Positions 44,844 through 54,418 of a stretch of 64,000 bases of DNA are shown one piece after another. A program made the translations under genes and the position numbers. The stretch lies in the NCBI RefSeq assembly GCF_022179725.1, contig NZ_BPRC01000001.1, positions 558,001 through 622,000 on the forward strand. Direction: 5' to 3'. Each line of letters begins with the position of its first letter. Position 1 is the first letter of the stretch. A model generated the notes under the pieces. The model was not told the DNA's origin. It saw only the letters and a list, made by a program, of their open reading frames with translations, and searched no databases. The stretch comes from Methylorubrum aminovorans. Its GTDB lineage: Bacteria; Pseudomonadota; Alphaproteobacteria; Rhizobiales; Beijerinckiaceae.

Positions 44844-46375
44844 CGCATCGACGTACCACCAGACATAGCCACCCTGCGCGACCGTGCGGTTGAATCGAGG
44901 TCCGCGCGCAGTGCCGCCGCCGCGAGCCGGCCCGATTGCGCCGCCATCGGGACCCCCGGCCCCGGATGCACGCTCCCCCCCGCGAGGTAGAGCCCCGGCA
45001 CCCGGGTCCGCGCCCCCGGCCGCTTGAAGGTCGCCGTCCAGCCGTGTGAGGCCCGGCCGTAGAGTGCGCCCCCCGTCCCCGGAAACAGCCGCGCGAAATC
45101 CTCCGGCGTCGTGATCGTCGCCGGTCGCGTCGGCTCGAGGGTCAGTCCGCAGGCCGAGAGCTTGCGAAGGATGTTCGTCTCGCATGCGGCGATCTCCCGA
45201 GAAGCAAGTGGGCGTTCCCCGCCATCGGCCGGGGCGTTGACGAGGAGGAGTAGGCGTTCCGGGCCGTCCGGCGCCGATCCGCCATCACCGTCCCGGTCCT
45301 GGGCGCAGACGTAGACGGTCGGGTCCGGCGGCAGGCGGCGTCCGCGCAGGATCGCGTCGAACTCCGCCCGGTAATCGGCCGAGAAGAAAACGCTGTGGTG
45401 GGCGAGGTCGAAGTCCGTCGCCCGCGCCGTCAGGCAGAAGGTCGCCGCCGAGAGCGAGCGCTCGCGGGCCGGGACGCGGTCCCCGGCGGCGCTCGCGCCG
45501 GAGCCGAGCAGGCCTGCGCCCAGCGCAGCAACGTCCACATTGGCGATCACCGCGTCGGCTGCGATGCGCTCGCCATCGGCCAACTCGACCCCGGCGACGC
45601 GCCCGTCCTCGACCACGATTCGCGCCACCGGCGAGTCGGTGCGGATCGTGCCGCCCTGCCGCTCGACCAAGTCGGCGACCGCGCCCGCGAGCCGGCTCAG
45701 GCCGCCCTCGACGGTCCAGACGCCTGCCTGCTCGACATGGGCGACGAGCATCAACGTGGCCGGCGCCTCGAACGGCGAGGCGCCGCAATAGGTGGCGTAG
45801 CGCCCGAAGAGCTGGCACAGGCGCGGATCGCGAAAATACTCGCCGAGTGCCGACCAAAGTGTCGCGAAGGGCTGGATGCGCCAGAGGCTGCCGATCCCCG
45901 ACAAGCCGACGCGCTGGGCGAGATCGACAGGGCTCGGCCGGTCGGCGCGGATGAACGGGCCTTCCAGTGTCCGGTAGACCTCCGAGGCGCGGGCGCAGAA
46001 GCGGCGATAGCCGTCCGCCTCCCGTGCGCCCGCAAAGGTGCCGATGGCGTCGGCAGATGCATCGATATCGGCGAACAGATCGAGCCGTTCGCGCTCGTTC
46101 CAGGCGTGACGGGCGAGCAAAGAGGCCGGCTGCAGCCCGATTTCCGCCTCGAGGCTGGTGCCGGCCTCGGCGAAGAGCTCGTCGAACACCCAGCGCATCG
46201 TGAAGACGGTCGGGCCTGCCTCGACCGGAACGCCGCCAACGCAGACTGACCGCATCTTGCCGCCGATGGATGGCGCCCGCTCCAGCACCGTCACGTCGAG
46301 GCCTTTCGCGGCGAGGCTCGCCGCCGCCGCAAGACCGCCGATCCCGGCGCCGATCACGATGACGCGCTTCTCCAT
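44840..46375 (-). CDS. crtD: Hydroxycarotenoid 3,4-desaturase CrtD
   Basis: FAD-dependent desaturase that introduces the 3,4 double bond in 1-hydroxycarotenoids. The 511-residue protein starts VIVIGAGIGGLAAAASLAAK (dinucleotide-binding motif), continues with VTVLERAPSIGGKMRS and GPTVFTMRWVFDELF, and ends with the desaturase signature GLYLAGGSVHPGPGVPM. Length fits CrtI/CrtD-type desaturases; adjacency to crtC and divergent crtE supports CrtD over CrtI. The frame lies divergent from crtE across a 108-bp region with a PpsR-type palindrome. Membrane association is expected. Confidence 0.96.
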   Translation of the reverse strand: MEKRVIVIGAGIGGLAAAASLAAKGLDVTVLERAPSIGGKMRSVCVGGVPVEAGPTVFTMRWVFDELFAEAGTSLEAEIGLQPASLLARHAWNERERLDLFADIDASADAIGTFAGAREADGYRRFCARASEVYRTLEGPFIRADRPSPVDLAQRVGLSGIGSLWRIQPFATLWSALGEYFRDPRLCQLFGRYATYCGASPFEAPATLMLVAHVEQAGVWTVEGGLSRLAGAVADLVERQGGTIRTDSPVARIVVEDGRVAGVELADGERIAADAVIANVDVAALGAGLLGSGASAAGDRVPARERSLSAATFCLTARATDFDLAHHSVFFSADYRAEFDAILRGRRLPPDPTVYVCAQDRDGDGGSAPDGPERLLLLVNAPADGGERPLASREIAACETNILRKLSACGLTLEPTRPATITTPEDFARLFPGTGGALYGRASHGWTATFKRPGARTRVPGLYLAGGSVHPGPGVPMAAQSGRLAAAALRADLDSTARSRRVAMSGGTSMR

Positions 46376-46427
46376 CGAAAGATGCCCGCTTCACCCCACG
46401 ATCGGCGTTGATCCGATCCGCGATTAG

Positions 46428-46445
46428 TGTCAATCATAATTGACA
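46428..46445. promoter_or_regulatory. PpsR/CrtJ-type box between crtD and crtE
   Basis: TGTCAATCATAATTGACA is an 18-nt palindrome of the TGT-N12-ACA form; both 7-nt arms are perfectly complementary. It lies between the divergent crtD and crtE starts (53 nt from crtD, 38 nt from crtE), so one site can serve both operons. Confidence 0.88.
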
Positions 46446-46483
46446 CATGAGCAAGACAACATGAATTGACCCGGGAGGTCGCT

Positions 46484-47350
46484 ATGGACGTCGGTCGGCG
46501 GATCGAGGCGGTGCTTGACGTGGCAGTGTCACACGCGGAGGCGCCGGGCGCTCCGCCGCTTCTCGCCGAGGCGATCCGCTACGCGGTGTTTCCGGGTGGT
46601 CACCGAATCCGTCCGCGCCTCTGCCTCGCCGTTGCTCAGGCCTGCGGCGACGACGACCCCACCGCCTCCGACGCCGCAGCGGCGGCCATCGAACTGCTGC
46701 ACTGCGCCTCCCTCGTCCACGACGACCTGCCCTGCTTCGACGACGCGCCGATGCGCCGACGGAAGCCCTCGGTCCACGCCGCCTTCAGCGTGCCGCTCGC
46801 CGTTCTCACCGGCGATGCGCTGATCGTCGCGGCCTTCGAGACGCTGGCGCGGGGGGCGGCCCGCTCGCCCGCCCGGCTCGTCTCCCTGGTCGGCCTCGTG
46901 GCCCGCGCCGTCGGCTCCCCATCGGGCATCGTCGCGGGACAGGCCTGGGAATCCGAGCCGCATGTCGATCTCGTCGAGTACCAGCAGGCCAAGACCGGCG
47001 CGTTGTTCGCCGCCGCCACCGTCGCAGGGGCGGCGGCGGCGGGCGCGGCACCCTTGCCCTGGCGCCTGCTCGGCGAATGCCTCGGCGAGGCCTACCAAGT
47101 CGCCGACGATCTGCGCGACGTGGCCTGCCGCCAGGAGGAGATCGGCAAGCCCGCCGGCCGTGACGCGACCCTCGGGCGCCCGAACGCTGCCGCCCTGCTG
47201 GGGATGAGCGGCGCCCTGGAGCGGCTCCGGCGGTTGACACGAGAGGCGATCGAAGTGATCCCGGCCTGTCCGGGTCAGGCCTTGATGCGTGCCGAGATCG
47301 AGGCGCAGACGCGACTGTTCCTGCCCGCCTCCCTGCGCGAAGCGGCCTGA
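46484..47350 (+). CDS. crtE: Geranylgeranyl diphosphate synthase CrtE
   Basis: Prenyltransferase making C20-PP for carotenoids and for the bacteriochlorophyll tail. The product from ATG 46484 (GGGAGG ribosome binding site at 46473-46478) is 288 residues. The first Asp-rich motif is DDLPCFDD at 80-87 and the second is DDLRD at about 207 in EAYQVADDLRDVACR; FPGGHRIRPRL provides the diphosphate-binding residues and SGIVAGQAWE the family segment. The order fits CrtE rather than an IspA-type short synthase. It is the first gene of the right-reading crtEF-bch-puf run and sits behind the PpsR box. Confidence 0.95.
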   Translation: MDVGRRIEAVLDVAVSHAEAPGAPPLLAEAIRYAVFPGGHRIRPRLCLAVAQACGDDDPTASDAAAAAIELLHCASLVHDDLPCFDDAPMRRRKPSVHAAFSVPLAVLTGDALIVAAFETLARGAARSPARLVSLVGLVARAVGSPSGIVAGQAWESEPHVDLVEYQQAKTGALFAAATVAGAAAAGAAPLPWRLLGECLGEAYQVADDLRDVACRQEEIGKPAGRDATLGRPNAAALLGMSGALERLRRLTREAIEVIPACPGQALMRAEIEAQTRLFLPASLREAA

Positions 47351-47372
47351 GTCTGCCGTGGCGCCGGCTGCG

Positions 47373-48512
47373 ATGACGGAGATCGGGCAGGCGCCCCGGC
47401 ATCACGGCTGGCGCGAGCGCTGGCTCGCCCTCCGCAACCGGCTGGTGGCCTCCCCCCGCTTTCAGCGCTGGGCGGCCGGGTTTCCGCTCATTCGCCGGAC
47501 CGCGCACCGCAACACGCGGGCTCTCTTCGATCTGTGCGCCGGCTTCGTCTACGCGCAGGTTCTGTTCGCCTGTGTCCGGCTCGACCTGTTCGGATTGCTG
47601 CGGGACGGTCCGCTCCCCTCCGAGACCATCGCCCGCCGGCTCGACCTGCCTCCAGAGCGATGCCTGACCCTGCTGCGGGCCGCGGTCTCGCTCGAGCTGA
47701 TCGCGCGTCTGCCCGATGGCCGTTTCACCCTCGCCGACCTCGGCGCGGCCCTGATCGGCAACCCTTCGGTCGCCCTGATGATCGAGCACCACGCGATGCT
47801 CTACGCGGATCTGGCCGATCCGGTCGCGCTGCTGCGCGGCGAGGCGGGACCGACCCGGCTGGCGGGCTACTGGCCCTATGCCGATGACGGGAGCACCGCG
47901 ACGATCGATCCTGATTCGGTCGCCGCCTATAGCGGGCTGATGGCAGCCTCGCAGGCGCTGATCGCAGGCGACGTGCTCGATGCGCTGCCGCTCACCGACC
48001 GCGCTTGCCTGATGGATGTCGGGGGCGGCGAGGGCGTCTTCCTGACCCACGCCGCCCGCCGATACCCGAACCTGGCGCTGCGCCTGCTCGATCTTCCTCC
48101 CGTCGCAGAACGGGCGGCGGCGCGGCTCTCGGCCGAAGGCCTCGGCGACCGCGTGGCCTGCTTTGGCCAGACCTTCCTCGACGCTTCCCTGCCGGTGGGC
48201 GCCGACATCATTACGCTTGTGAGAGTGCTTCACGACCACGACGATGCCAGGGCCATGGCGCTCCTGCGCGCGGTGCACGCGGTACTGCCGCCGGGCGGCG
48301 GCCTCGCGATCGCCGAACCGCTCGCCGGCACGGCCGGCGCCGAGCCCGTCGGTGACGCCTATTTCGGCTTCTATCTCCTGGCGATGGGCAGTGGCCGGCC
48401 TCGCACCGCCGGAGAGATCTCCGCGATGCTGACGCAGGCCGGCTTCATCGGAATCCGTGAGCATTCAACCCGCCGCCCCCTTCTGGCGCGGCTTATCACG
48501 GCATCGCGCTGA
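47373..48512 (+). CDS. crtF: Demethylspheroidene O-methyltransferase CrtF
   Basis: SAM-dependent methyltransferase that methylates the 1-hydroxyl of hydroxycarotenoids to give the methoxy end group. The 379-residue protein from ATG 47373 has an N-terminal dimerisation winged-helix part (DLCAGFVYAQVLFACVRLDL) and the class-I methyltransferase fold: LMDVGGGEGVFLTHAARRYP, LRLLDLPPV, IITLVRVLHDHDD and LAIAEPLAGTAG. A GTG five codons upstream (47358) is an alternative start. It follows crtE by 22 nt and precedes the bchC promoter region. Confidence 0.95.
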   Translation: MTEIGQAPRHHGWRERWLALRNRLVASPRFQRWAAGFPLIRRTAHRNTRALFDLCAGFVYAQVLFACVRLDLFGLLRDGPLPSETIARRLDLPPERCLTLLRAAVSLELIARLPDGRFTLADLGAALIGNPSVALMIEHHAMLYADLADPVALLRGEAGPTRLAGYWPYADDGSTATIDPDSVAAYSGLMAASQALIAGDVLDALPLTDRACLMDVGGGEGVFLTHAARRYPNLALRLLDLPPVAERAAARLSAEGLGDRVACFGQTFLDASLPVGADIITLVRVLHDHDDARAMALLRAVHAVLPPGGGLAIAEPLAGTAGAEPVGDAYFGFYLLAMGSGRPRTAGEISAMLTQAGFIGIREHSTRRPLLARLITASR

Positions 48513-48530
48513 TCCGACCGTAATCAACGC

Positions 48531-48562
48531 TTGACGTTCCATAGTGTCTATCTAGGATGACA
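48531..48562 (+). promoter_or_regulatory. bchC promoter with PpsR/CrtJ-type box
   Basis: TGT-N12-ACA site at 48545-48562 (TGTCTATCTAGGATGACA) overlapping a sigma-70-like promoter: TTGACG at 48531-48536, 16-nt spacer, TAGGAT at 48553-48558. A bound repressor would cover the -10 region. It precedes bchC by 55 nt, matching the known arrangement of a bchC promoter inside a crtEF-bchCXYZ-puf superoperon. Confidence 0.8.
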
Positions 48563-48617
48563 CAAAGCGATCCTGCAGCCCGTAGAGTCGCAACCTGAAC
48601 AGGGCGGAGACAGGGAC

Positions 48618-49556
48618 ATGGACGCATTGGCCGTCGTCCTTGAACGACCGGAGCACTTGGCGCTCAGCCGCCTCGCGCTCACGCCCGCGGTCGAGGGTGA
48701 TGCGATCGTCGCCGTGTCCTGGAGCGGGATCAGCACGGGCACCGAGCGCCTGCTCTGGTCGGGCCGGATGCCGCCCTTTCCGGGCATGGGCTACCCGCTG
48801 GTGCCAGGCTACGAGTCGGTCGGAACGGTGATCGAGACGGTGGCCGGCAGCGGCCTGCGCGTCGGGCAGACCGTGTTCGTCCCCGGTGCCCGCTGTTTCG
48901 GCGAGGTCAACGGCCTGTTCGGCGGCGCAGCCTCGCACCTGATCGCCCCGGCCTCTCGCCTCCTGCCCGTGGACGCCGCGCTCGGCGACCGCGCCTGTCT
49001 GATGGCGCTCGCGGCGACCGCCTACCATGCCCTGTCCGGCATCGTCCCCGGCGAGCGCAGCCTGATCGTCGGCCACGGCGTACTTGGACGGCTGCTCGCG
49101 CGACTGACTGTGGTCGCGGGCGGCGAACCGGTGGTCTGGGAGCGCGAGACGCTGCGGGCCGAGGGCAGCTTCGGCTATTCCGTGCTCGCGCCCGAGGACG
49201 ATCCGGCGCGCGACTATTCCACCATCACCGATGTCAGCGGCGATTCGAGCGGGCTCGACACGCTGATCGGCTGTCTCACCCCCGGCGGCGAGATCGTGCT
49301 CGCCGGCTTCTACGAGGCGCCGCTGGCCTTCGCCTTCCCGCCCGCTTTCCTGCGCGAGGCCCGCATCCGGGTCTCGGCGGAGTGGCGGCCGGGCGACCTC
49401 GCGGCGGTCCGGACCCTGATCGAGTCCGGACGCCTGTCGCTCGACGGACTGATCACCCACCGGTTGCCCGCCACGGAAGCAGGCGAGGCCTACCGCACGG
49501 CCTTCGCCGATCCGGCCTGCCTCAAGATGATCCTCGATTGGAGGACCTGCTCATGA
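48618..49556 (+). CDS. bchC: Bacteriochlorophyllide a dehydrogenase BchC
   Basis: NAD-dependent dehydrogenase oxidising the C3 hydroxyethyl group of bacteriochlorophyllide to the acetyl group. The 312-residue protein is a medium-chain dehydrogenase relative without the usual zinc ligands: SWSGISTGTERLLWSG, PGMGYPLVPGYESVGTV, SLIVGHGVLGRLLARLTVVA (nucleotide-binding) and YRTAFADPACLKMILDW at the end. A ribosome binding region (GGAGACAGGG) precedes ATG 48618. Its stop overlaps the bchX start (ATGA), so translation is coupled to the reductase genes. Confidence 0.97.
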   Translation: MDALAVVLERPEHLALSRLALTPAVEGDAIVAVSWSGISTGTERLLWSGRMPPFPGMGYPLVPGYESVGTVIETVAGSGLRVGQTVFVPGARCFGEVNGLFGGAASHLIAPASRLLPVDAALGDRACLMALAATAYHALSGIVPGERSLIVGHGVLGRLLARLTVVAGGEPVVWERETLRAEGSFGYSVLAPEDDPARDYSTITDVSGDSSGLDTLIGCLTPGGEIVLAGFYEAPLAFAFPPAFLREARIRVSAEWRPGDLAAVRTLIESGRLSLDGLITHRLPATEAGEAYRTAFADPACLKMILDWRTCS

Positions 49557-50557
49557 ACCTTCAGCTCAACAAGGCGGCGCTGAACGCCGCGGCGACGCTG
49601 CGGGCCGAGGCTGCCATCGAGCCCGATCCGGTCGTCACCGGCGAGGTCAAGCGCGAGACGCAAGTGATCGCGATCTACGGCAAGGGCGGTATCGGCAAGT
49701 CCTTCACCCTGGCCAATCTCAGCTACATGATGGCCCAGCAGGGCAAAAAAGTGCTGCTGATCGGCTGCGATCCGAAGAGCGACACCACCTCGCTCCTGTT
49801 CGGCGGGCGCGCCTGCCCGACCATTATCGAGACCTCGACCAAGAAGAAGCTCGCGGGCGAGGCGGTCGACATCGGAGACGTCTGCTTCAAGCGCGACGGC
49901 GTCTACGCGATGGAACTCGGCGGGCCGGAGGTCGGGCGCGGCTGCGGCGGGCGCGGGATCATCCACGGCTTCGAGCTTTTGGAGAAACTCGGCTTCCACG
50001 AATGGGGCTTCGACTACGTCCTGCTCGACTTCCTCGGCGACGTGGTCTGCGGCGGCTTCGGCCTGCCGATCGCCCGCGACATGTGCCAGAAGGTCATCGT
50101 CGTCGGCTCCAACGACTTGCAATCGCTCTACGTCGCCAACAACGTCTGTTCGGCGGTCGAATACTTCCGCAAGATGGGCGGCAATGTCGGCGTCGGCGGC
50201 CTCGTCATCAACAAGGACGACGGCACGGGCGAGGCGCAGGCCTTCGCCGATGCGGCGGGCATTCCGGTGCTGGCCTCCATCCCGGCCGACGACGATATCC
50301 GGCGCAAGAGCGCGAATTACGAGATCATCGGCAAGCCCGACGGTCGTTGGGGCTCGCTCTTCACCGACCTCGCGCAGAACGTGGCGGAGGCTGCGCCGCA
50401 CCAGCCGACGCCGCTGAGCCAGGACGCGCTGCTCGGCCTGTTCTCCAGCGAAGCCACCGGGCGCGACGTGGTGCTGGAGCCCGCCACCCTCGAGGACATG
50501 TGCGGACGCACCACCCTCGCCAAGCCGTCCCTCGAAGTCGTCTACGACGAGGTCTGA
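49553..50557 (+). CDS. bchX: Chlorophyllide a reductase iron protein BchX
   Basis: ATP-binding electron-donor subunit of chlorophyllide a reductase (COR), which reduces the C7-C8 bond of ring B. The 334-residue protein resembles nitrogenase NifH: P-loop IAIYGKGGIGKSFTLANLS (about 38-56), IGCDPKSDTTSLLFGGRACP, and the two [4Fe-4S] ligands in GRGCGGRGI and DVVCGGFGLP. COR-specific length and the EFTSxx-free C-terminus distinguish it from BchL. It starts at ATG 49553 overlapping bchC and is followed directly by bchY. Confidence 0.97.
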   Translation: MNLQLNKAALNAAATLRAEAAIEPDPVVTGEVKRETQVIAIYGKGGIGKSFTLANLSYMMAQQGKKVLLIGCDPKSDTTSLLFGGRACPTIIETSTKKKLAGEAVDIGDVCFKRDGVYAMELGGPEVGRGCGGRGIIHGFELLEKLGFHEWGFDYVLLDFLGDVVCGGFGLPIARDMCQKVIVVGSNDLQSLYVANNVCSAVEYFRKMGGNVGVGGLVINKDDGTGEAQAFADAAGIPVLASIPADDDIRRKSANYEIIGKPDGRWGSLFTDLAQNVAEAAPHQPTPLSQDALLGLFSSEATGRDVVLEPATLEDMCGRTTLAKPSLEVVYDEV

Positions 50558-50560
50558 GCC

Positions 50561-52087
50561 ATGGCGGTCAGCCTCGACATCACCGCGCTTCGCGCCCGCC
50601 GCCCCGAGGGCATCGATCTCGCCGCAACGCAGGGCGACGGACTCGGCTGCCACGCCGGCAAGGACACGATGCGCACGGCCGCCGAGGCCGCCGGCCTGTC
50701 CGGAACGCTGGAGCAGTACCGGCGGGACTACCCGGCCGGTCCGCACGATCAGCCGCAGAGCATGTGCCCGGCCTTCGGCTCCCTGCGCGTCGGGCTGCGC
50801 ATGCGACGGACGATGACGATTCTGTCGGGTTCGGCGTGCTGCGTCTACGGCCTGACCTTCACCTCGCATTTCTACGGCGCGCGCCGGAGCGTCGGATACG
50901 TGCCGTTCAATTCCGAGACGCTCGTCACCGGAAAGCTGTTCGAGGACATCCGCGAGGCGGTCCACGCCTCGGCCAACCCGCAAGACTACGACGCGATCGT
51001 CGTCATCAACCTCTGCGTTCCGACCGCCTCGGGCGTGCCGCTGCGGCTGCTGCCGAAGCAGATCGACAGCGTGCGCGTCATCGGCATCGACGTGCCGGGC
51101 TTCGGCGTGCCGACCCATGCCGAGGCCAAGGACGTGCTGGCCGGCGCGATGCTCAAGTTCGCCCGCAGCGAGGCGGAGACCGGCCCGGTCCAGGCCCCGC
51201 GCGGCGGCCGTTCGGAGCGCCCGGCGGTCGCGCTTCTCGGCGAGATGTTCCCCGCCGATCCCGTGGTGATCGGTGGCTTGCTCGAACCGCTCGGCCTCAG
51301 CGCCGGCCCGGTCGTGCCGACCCGGGAATGGCGCGAACTCTACGGTGCCCTCGACGCGGCGGCGGTGGCGGCGATCCATCCGTTCTACACCGCGAGCGTA
51401 CGCGAGTTCGAGTCGGCCGGGCGGACGGTGGTGGGTTCTGCCCCCGTCGGTCACGACGGCACCGCCGACTGGCTCGCCGCCATCGGCAATGCCTGTGACG
51501 TCCCGCCGAACACCATCGCCGCGGCACAGAATCGGCTTCTGCCGGCGATTCGGGGAGCGCTGTCCGCAGCGCCGATCCGCGGGCGCATCACGCTCTCCGG
51601 CTACGAGGGCTCGGAACTTCTGGTCGCCCGCCTCCTCGTCGAGAGCGGCGCCGAGGTGCCTTATGTCGGCACCGCCTGCCCGCGCACGCCCTGGTCCGAG
51701 TCGGACCGGGTCTGGCTGGAGGAGCGCGGCGTCACCATCCGCTACCGCGCTTCGCTGGAAGACGACCTCGCCGCGTTCCATGACTTCCGGCCGGATCTCG
51801 CCATCGGCACGACCCCGGTGGTGCAGAAGGCGAAGGAAGCCGGCACGCCGGCGCTGTACTTCACCAACTTGATCTCGGCGCGTCCGCTGATGGGCGCGGC
51901 CGGAGCCGGGTCGCTGGCGAAGGTCGTCAACGCCGCGCTCGCCAACCGGCCGCGCTTCGATGCCATGCGCGCCTTCTTCGAGGGCGTCGGCACCGGCCAC
52001 GCCGCCGGCATCTGGCAGGAGGTGCCGACCCTCAAGACGGCGCCGAAGGCGGCGGCTCCCCTGAAGCCGATCGGGGAGATGATCTGA
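50561..52087 (+). CDS. bchY: Chlorophyllide a reductase subunit BchY
   Basis: NifD-like catalytic subunit of chlorophyllide a reductase. The 508-residue protein has Cys residues in [25 protein letters not shown] and [15 protein letters not shown] that fit cluster ligands shared with BchZ, then [20 protein letters not shown] and [20 protein letters not shown]. Length is typical. It follows bchX by 3 nt and overlaps bchZ by one base (TGATG), so the subunits are made in a coupled fashion. Confidence 0.96.
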   Translation: MAVSLDITALRARRPEGIDLAATQGDGLGCHAGKDTMRTAAEAAGLSGTLEQYRRDYPAGPHDQPQSMCPAFGSLRVGLRMRRTMTILSGSACCVYGLTFTSHFYGARRSVGYVPFNSETLVTGKLFEDIREAVHASANPQDYDAIVVINLCVPTASGVPLRLLPKQIDSVRVIGIDVPGFGVPTHAEAKDVLAGAMLKFARSEAETGPVQAPRGGRSERPAVALLGEMFPADPVVIGGLLEPLGLSAGPVVPTREWRELYGALDAAAVAAIHPFYTASVREFESAGRTVVGSAPVGHDGTADWLAAIGNACDVPPNTIAAAQNRLLPAIRGALSAAPIRGRITLSGYEGSELLVARLLVESGAEVPYVGTACPRTPWSESDRVWLEERGVTIRYRASLEDDLAAFHDFRPDLAIGTTPVVQKAKEAGTPALYFTNLISARPLMGAAGAGSLAKVVNAALANRPRFDAMRAFFEGVGTGHAAGIWQEVPTLKTAPKAAAPLKPIGEMI

Positions 52088-53553
52088 TGCTCGTCATCGA
52101 TCACGACCGCGCCGGCGGCTACTGGGGGGCGGTCTACGTCTTCACGGCAATCAAGGGCCTGCAGGTGGTCATCGACGGCCCCGTGGGCTGCGAGAACCTG
52201 CCGGTCACCTCGGTGCTGCACTACACCGACGCGCTGCCGCCGCACGAGTTGCCGATCGTCGTCACCGGTCTGGCGGAAGAGGAACTCGGCCGCCACGGGA
52301 CAGAGGGCGCGATGAAGCGGGCGCATGCCACGCTCGATCCCGGCCAGCCCAGCGTCGTCGTGACGGGCTCGATCGCCGAGATGATCGGCGGCGGCGTCAC
52401 CCCGGAGGGCACCGGGCTCCAGCGCTTCCTGCCGCGCACCATCGACGAGGACCAGTGGCAATCCGCCGACCGGGCCATGAGCTGGCTCTGGCAGGAATAC
52501 GGCGCCCGGCGCTTCGCCAAGAAGGGCATTCCGGCCCGGCCCGAGCGCAAGGCCGGGGAGCGGCCAAGGGTCAACATCATCGGCTCGGCCTACGGCACCT
52601 TCAACATGGCCTCGGACCTCGCCGAGATCCGCCGCCTCGTGGAGGGGATCGGCGCCGAGGTGAACCTGACCTTTCCGCTCGGATCGCATCTCGCCGACGT
52701 GCCCAAGCTCGTCAACGCCGATGCCAATATCTGTCTCTACCGCGAATTCGGCCGCCTGCTCTGCGAGAGCCTGGAGCGGCCCTATCTCCAGGCGCCGATC
52801 GGCGTGCTCTCGACCACCAAGTTCCTGCGCACTCTGGGCGACATCCTCGGAATCGACCCCGAGCCCTTCATCGAGCGCGAGCGCCACACCACAATCAAGC
52901 CGGTCTGGGACTTGTGGCGCTCGGTGACGCAGGACTTCTTCGGCACCGCGAGCTTCGGCATCGTCGCCACCGAGACCTATTCCCGCGGCGTGCGCCACTT
53001 CCTCGACGAGGAGATGGGTCTGCCCTGCCACTTCGCCTTTTCGCGTAGCGCAGGCACCAAGCCCGACAACGCCGCCGTGCGCGAGGCGATCAAGGCGAAC
53101 CCGCCGCTCGTCCTGTTCGGCTCCTTCAACGAACGGATGTACCTCGCCGAAGCCGGCGGGCGGGCGATCTACGTGCCCGCCTCGTTCCCCGGTGCCATCA
53201 TCCGGCGGCACACCGGCACGCCGTTCATGGGCTATACCGGCGCGACCTACCTCGTGCAGGAGGTCTGCAACGCCCTGTTCGACATGCTCTTCCACATCCT
53301 GCCGCTCGCGCGCGACATGGATGCAGTGGAGGCGACGCCCGCCCGGACGCACCGCGAATTGCCCTGGGACGAAGCGGCCCGTGCCCGGCTCGATGCGCTG
53401 GTCGAGCGGCATCCCGTTCTCACCCGCATCTCGGCCGCCAAGCGCCTGCGCGACGCCGCCGAGCGCGCCGCGCGCCGGGCCGCCGCCGAGCGTGTGGCGA
53501 TCGCCCATGTCGAGCGGGCGCAGAGCGATCTCACCACGGGAGCGACCGCATGA
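52087..53553 (+). CDS. bchZ: Chlorophyllide a reductase subunit BchZ
   Basis: NifK-like subunit of chlorophyllide a reductase. The 488-residue protein begins [19 protein letters not shown], has a Cys in [20 protein letters not shown], the segments [20 protein letters not shown] and [20 protein letters not shown], and the C-terminal helix extension common to BchZ ([20 protein letters not shown]). With BchY it would hold the bridging [4Fe-4S] cluster and the chlorophyllide site. Its stop overlaps the pufQ start (ATGA), linking pigment synthesis to the puf genes. Confidence 0.96.
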   Translation: MLVIDHDRAGGYWGAVYVFTAIKGLQVVIDGPVGCENLPVTSVLHYTDALPPHELPIVVTGLAEEELGRHGTEGAMKRAHATLDPGQPSVVVTGSIAEMIGGGVTPEGTGLQRFLPRTIDEDQWQSADRAMSWLWQEYGARRFAKKGIPARPERKAGERPRVNIIGSAYGTFNMASDLAEIRRLVEGIGAEVNLTFPLGSHLADVPKLVNADANICLYREFGRLLCESLERPYLQAPIGVLSTTKFLRTLGDILGIDPEPFIERERHTTIKPVWDLWRSVTQDFFGTASFGIVATETYSRGVRHFLDEEMGLPCHFAFSRSAGTKPDNAAVREAIKANPPLVLFGSFNERMYLAEAGGRAIYVPASFPGAIIRRHTGTPFMGYTGATYLVQEVCNALFDMLFHILPLARDMDAVEATPARTHRELPWDEAARARLDALVERHPVLTRISAAKRLRDAAERAARRAAAERVAIAHVERAQSDLTTGATA

Positions 53554-53852
53554 GCGCGCTCCTGCATTCCCTTCACCCTCCGGCCCCGTGCGGTGCCGGA
53601 AAGCCTGCGGAGAGACTTGCCATGGGAGTCGTCATGCACCGATCGATGCCCGCGTCGCGCCTGCACAGCGAGGCGATCCAGTTCCGGATCATCCTCGCCG
53701 CGACCTACCCGTTCTTTCTCGCTGCGGCGGTGGTGCAACGCGTGCTGCCGGGGCAGGCGCCGCGGCGCGGTCTACCGCCAGTCAGGCGCTCCGTGTTCGG
53801 CGAGGCCAAGGCCATGGCCGTCTCGGCCATCCCCTTCGCCTTCATGGGCTGA
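53550..53852 (+). CDS. pufQ: PufQ, bacteriochlorophyll-related small membrane protein
   Basis: PufQ is a small membrane protein that stimulates bacteriochlorophyll supply to LH/RC assembly in Rhodobacter. The product from ATG 53550 is 100 residues, slightly longer than the usual 70-75; the first 30 residues may be a non-conserved extension and Met codons at 53622 and 53634 are alternatives. Core: [21 protein letters not shown] (membrane helix about 45-62), a Pro-rich basic segment, and the conserved ending [19 protein letters not shown]. Position between bchZ and pufBA is diagnostic. Overlap with the bchZ stop is 4 nt. Confidence 0.85.
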   Translation: MSALLHSLHPPAPCGAGKPAERLAMGVVMHRSMPASRLHSEAIQFRIILAATYPFFLAAAVVQRVLPGQAPRRGLPPVRRSVFGEAKAMAVSAIPFAFMG

Positions 53853-53969
53853 CGAGACTCAGAACTTCCGTGCGGTGACACGGGGGATCCCTGCGCCGTG
53901 ATGTCATCGAGTCACGGCGACACCCGCCACGCCTGTCAACGCGCGGCATAACCAGCGGAGGTTCGATCG

Positions 53970-54200
53970 ATGGCGAACGGTATCACTGAAAGACCGAGCA
54001 GCCTGTCCGGGCTGACGGAACCCGAAGCCAAGGAATTTCACGCGATCTTCCTCACGAGCTTCATCATCTTCACGGCGATCGCTGTGGTCGCCCACATTCT
54101 CGTCTGGCTGTGGCGGCCCTGGCTCCCCGGAGAGAAGGGCTACGCCCTCCTCGACGGCGTGACGAACGCCGCCCACGGCCTCGTGACGATGATCGGCTGA
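53970..54200 (+). CDS. pufB: Light-harvesting LH1 beta subunit
   Basis: LH1 beta apoprotein, one membrane span, binds BChl a and pairs with PufA around the reaction centre. The 76-residue product shows the conserved [20 protein letters not shown], a membrane helix at about 27-48 and the BChl-ligand His in [16 protein letters not shown]. Some 22 residues follow the usual WLPG end ([20 protein letters not shown]), making it longer than classical betas of about 50 residues; comparable tails occur in other Rhizobiales. A GGAGG ribosome binding site lies at about 53957. Located 117 nt after pufQ. Confidence 0.97.
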   Translation: MANGITERPSSLSGLTEPEAKEFHAIFLTSFIIFTAIAVVAHILVWLWRPWLPGEKGYALLDGVTNAAHGLVTMIG

Positions 54201-54211
54201 GGAGACGCGCG

Positions 54212-54400
54212 ATGCACAAGATCTGGCTTCTGTTCGATCCGAGGCGCACCCTCGTCGCGCTCTTCACCTTCCTCTTCGTCCTGGCGCTGCTGATCCACTT
54301 CATCCTGCTCAGCACCGACCGGTTCAACTGGCTGGAAGGCCCGAAGGCCGCCAAGTCCGCAGCCGCGCACAGCCTCGTCCTTCCGACGATGCCGGGCTGA
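54212..54400 (+). CDS. pufA: Light-harvesting LH1 alpha subunit
   Basis: LH1 alpha apoprotein. The 62-residue product has the classic N-terminus [18 protein letters not shown], a membrane helix at about 13-34 and the BChl-ligand His in [19 protein letters not shown]. The C-terminal tail is Ala/Ser/Pro rich. A GAGGAG ribosome binding site precedes ATG 54212, 11 nt after pufB. A strong hairpin follows it before pufL, as in other puf operons where it protects the more abundant pufBA segment. Confidence 0.97.
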   Translation: MHKIWLLFDPRRTLVALFTFLFVLALLIHFILLSTDRFNWLEGPKAAKSAAAHSLVLPTMPG

Positions 54401-54418
54401 CCGGCCCCGACCCGGTCC

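Noticed and set aside
43983..45185. crtC starting at ATG 45185
   Set aside because: It would overlap crtD by about 346 nt and add about 97 residues with no family similarity before the conserved start.
49490..52000. 836-codon minus-strand frame opposite bchX/bchY
   Set aside because: No recognisable protein; plus-strand genes are certain.
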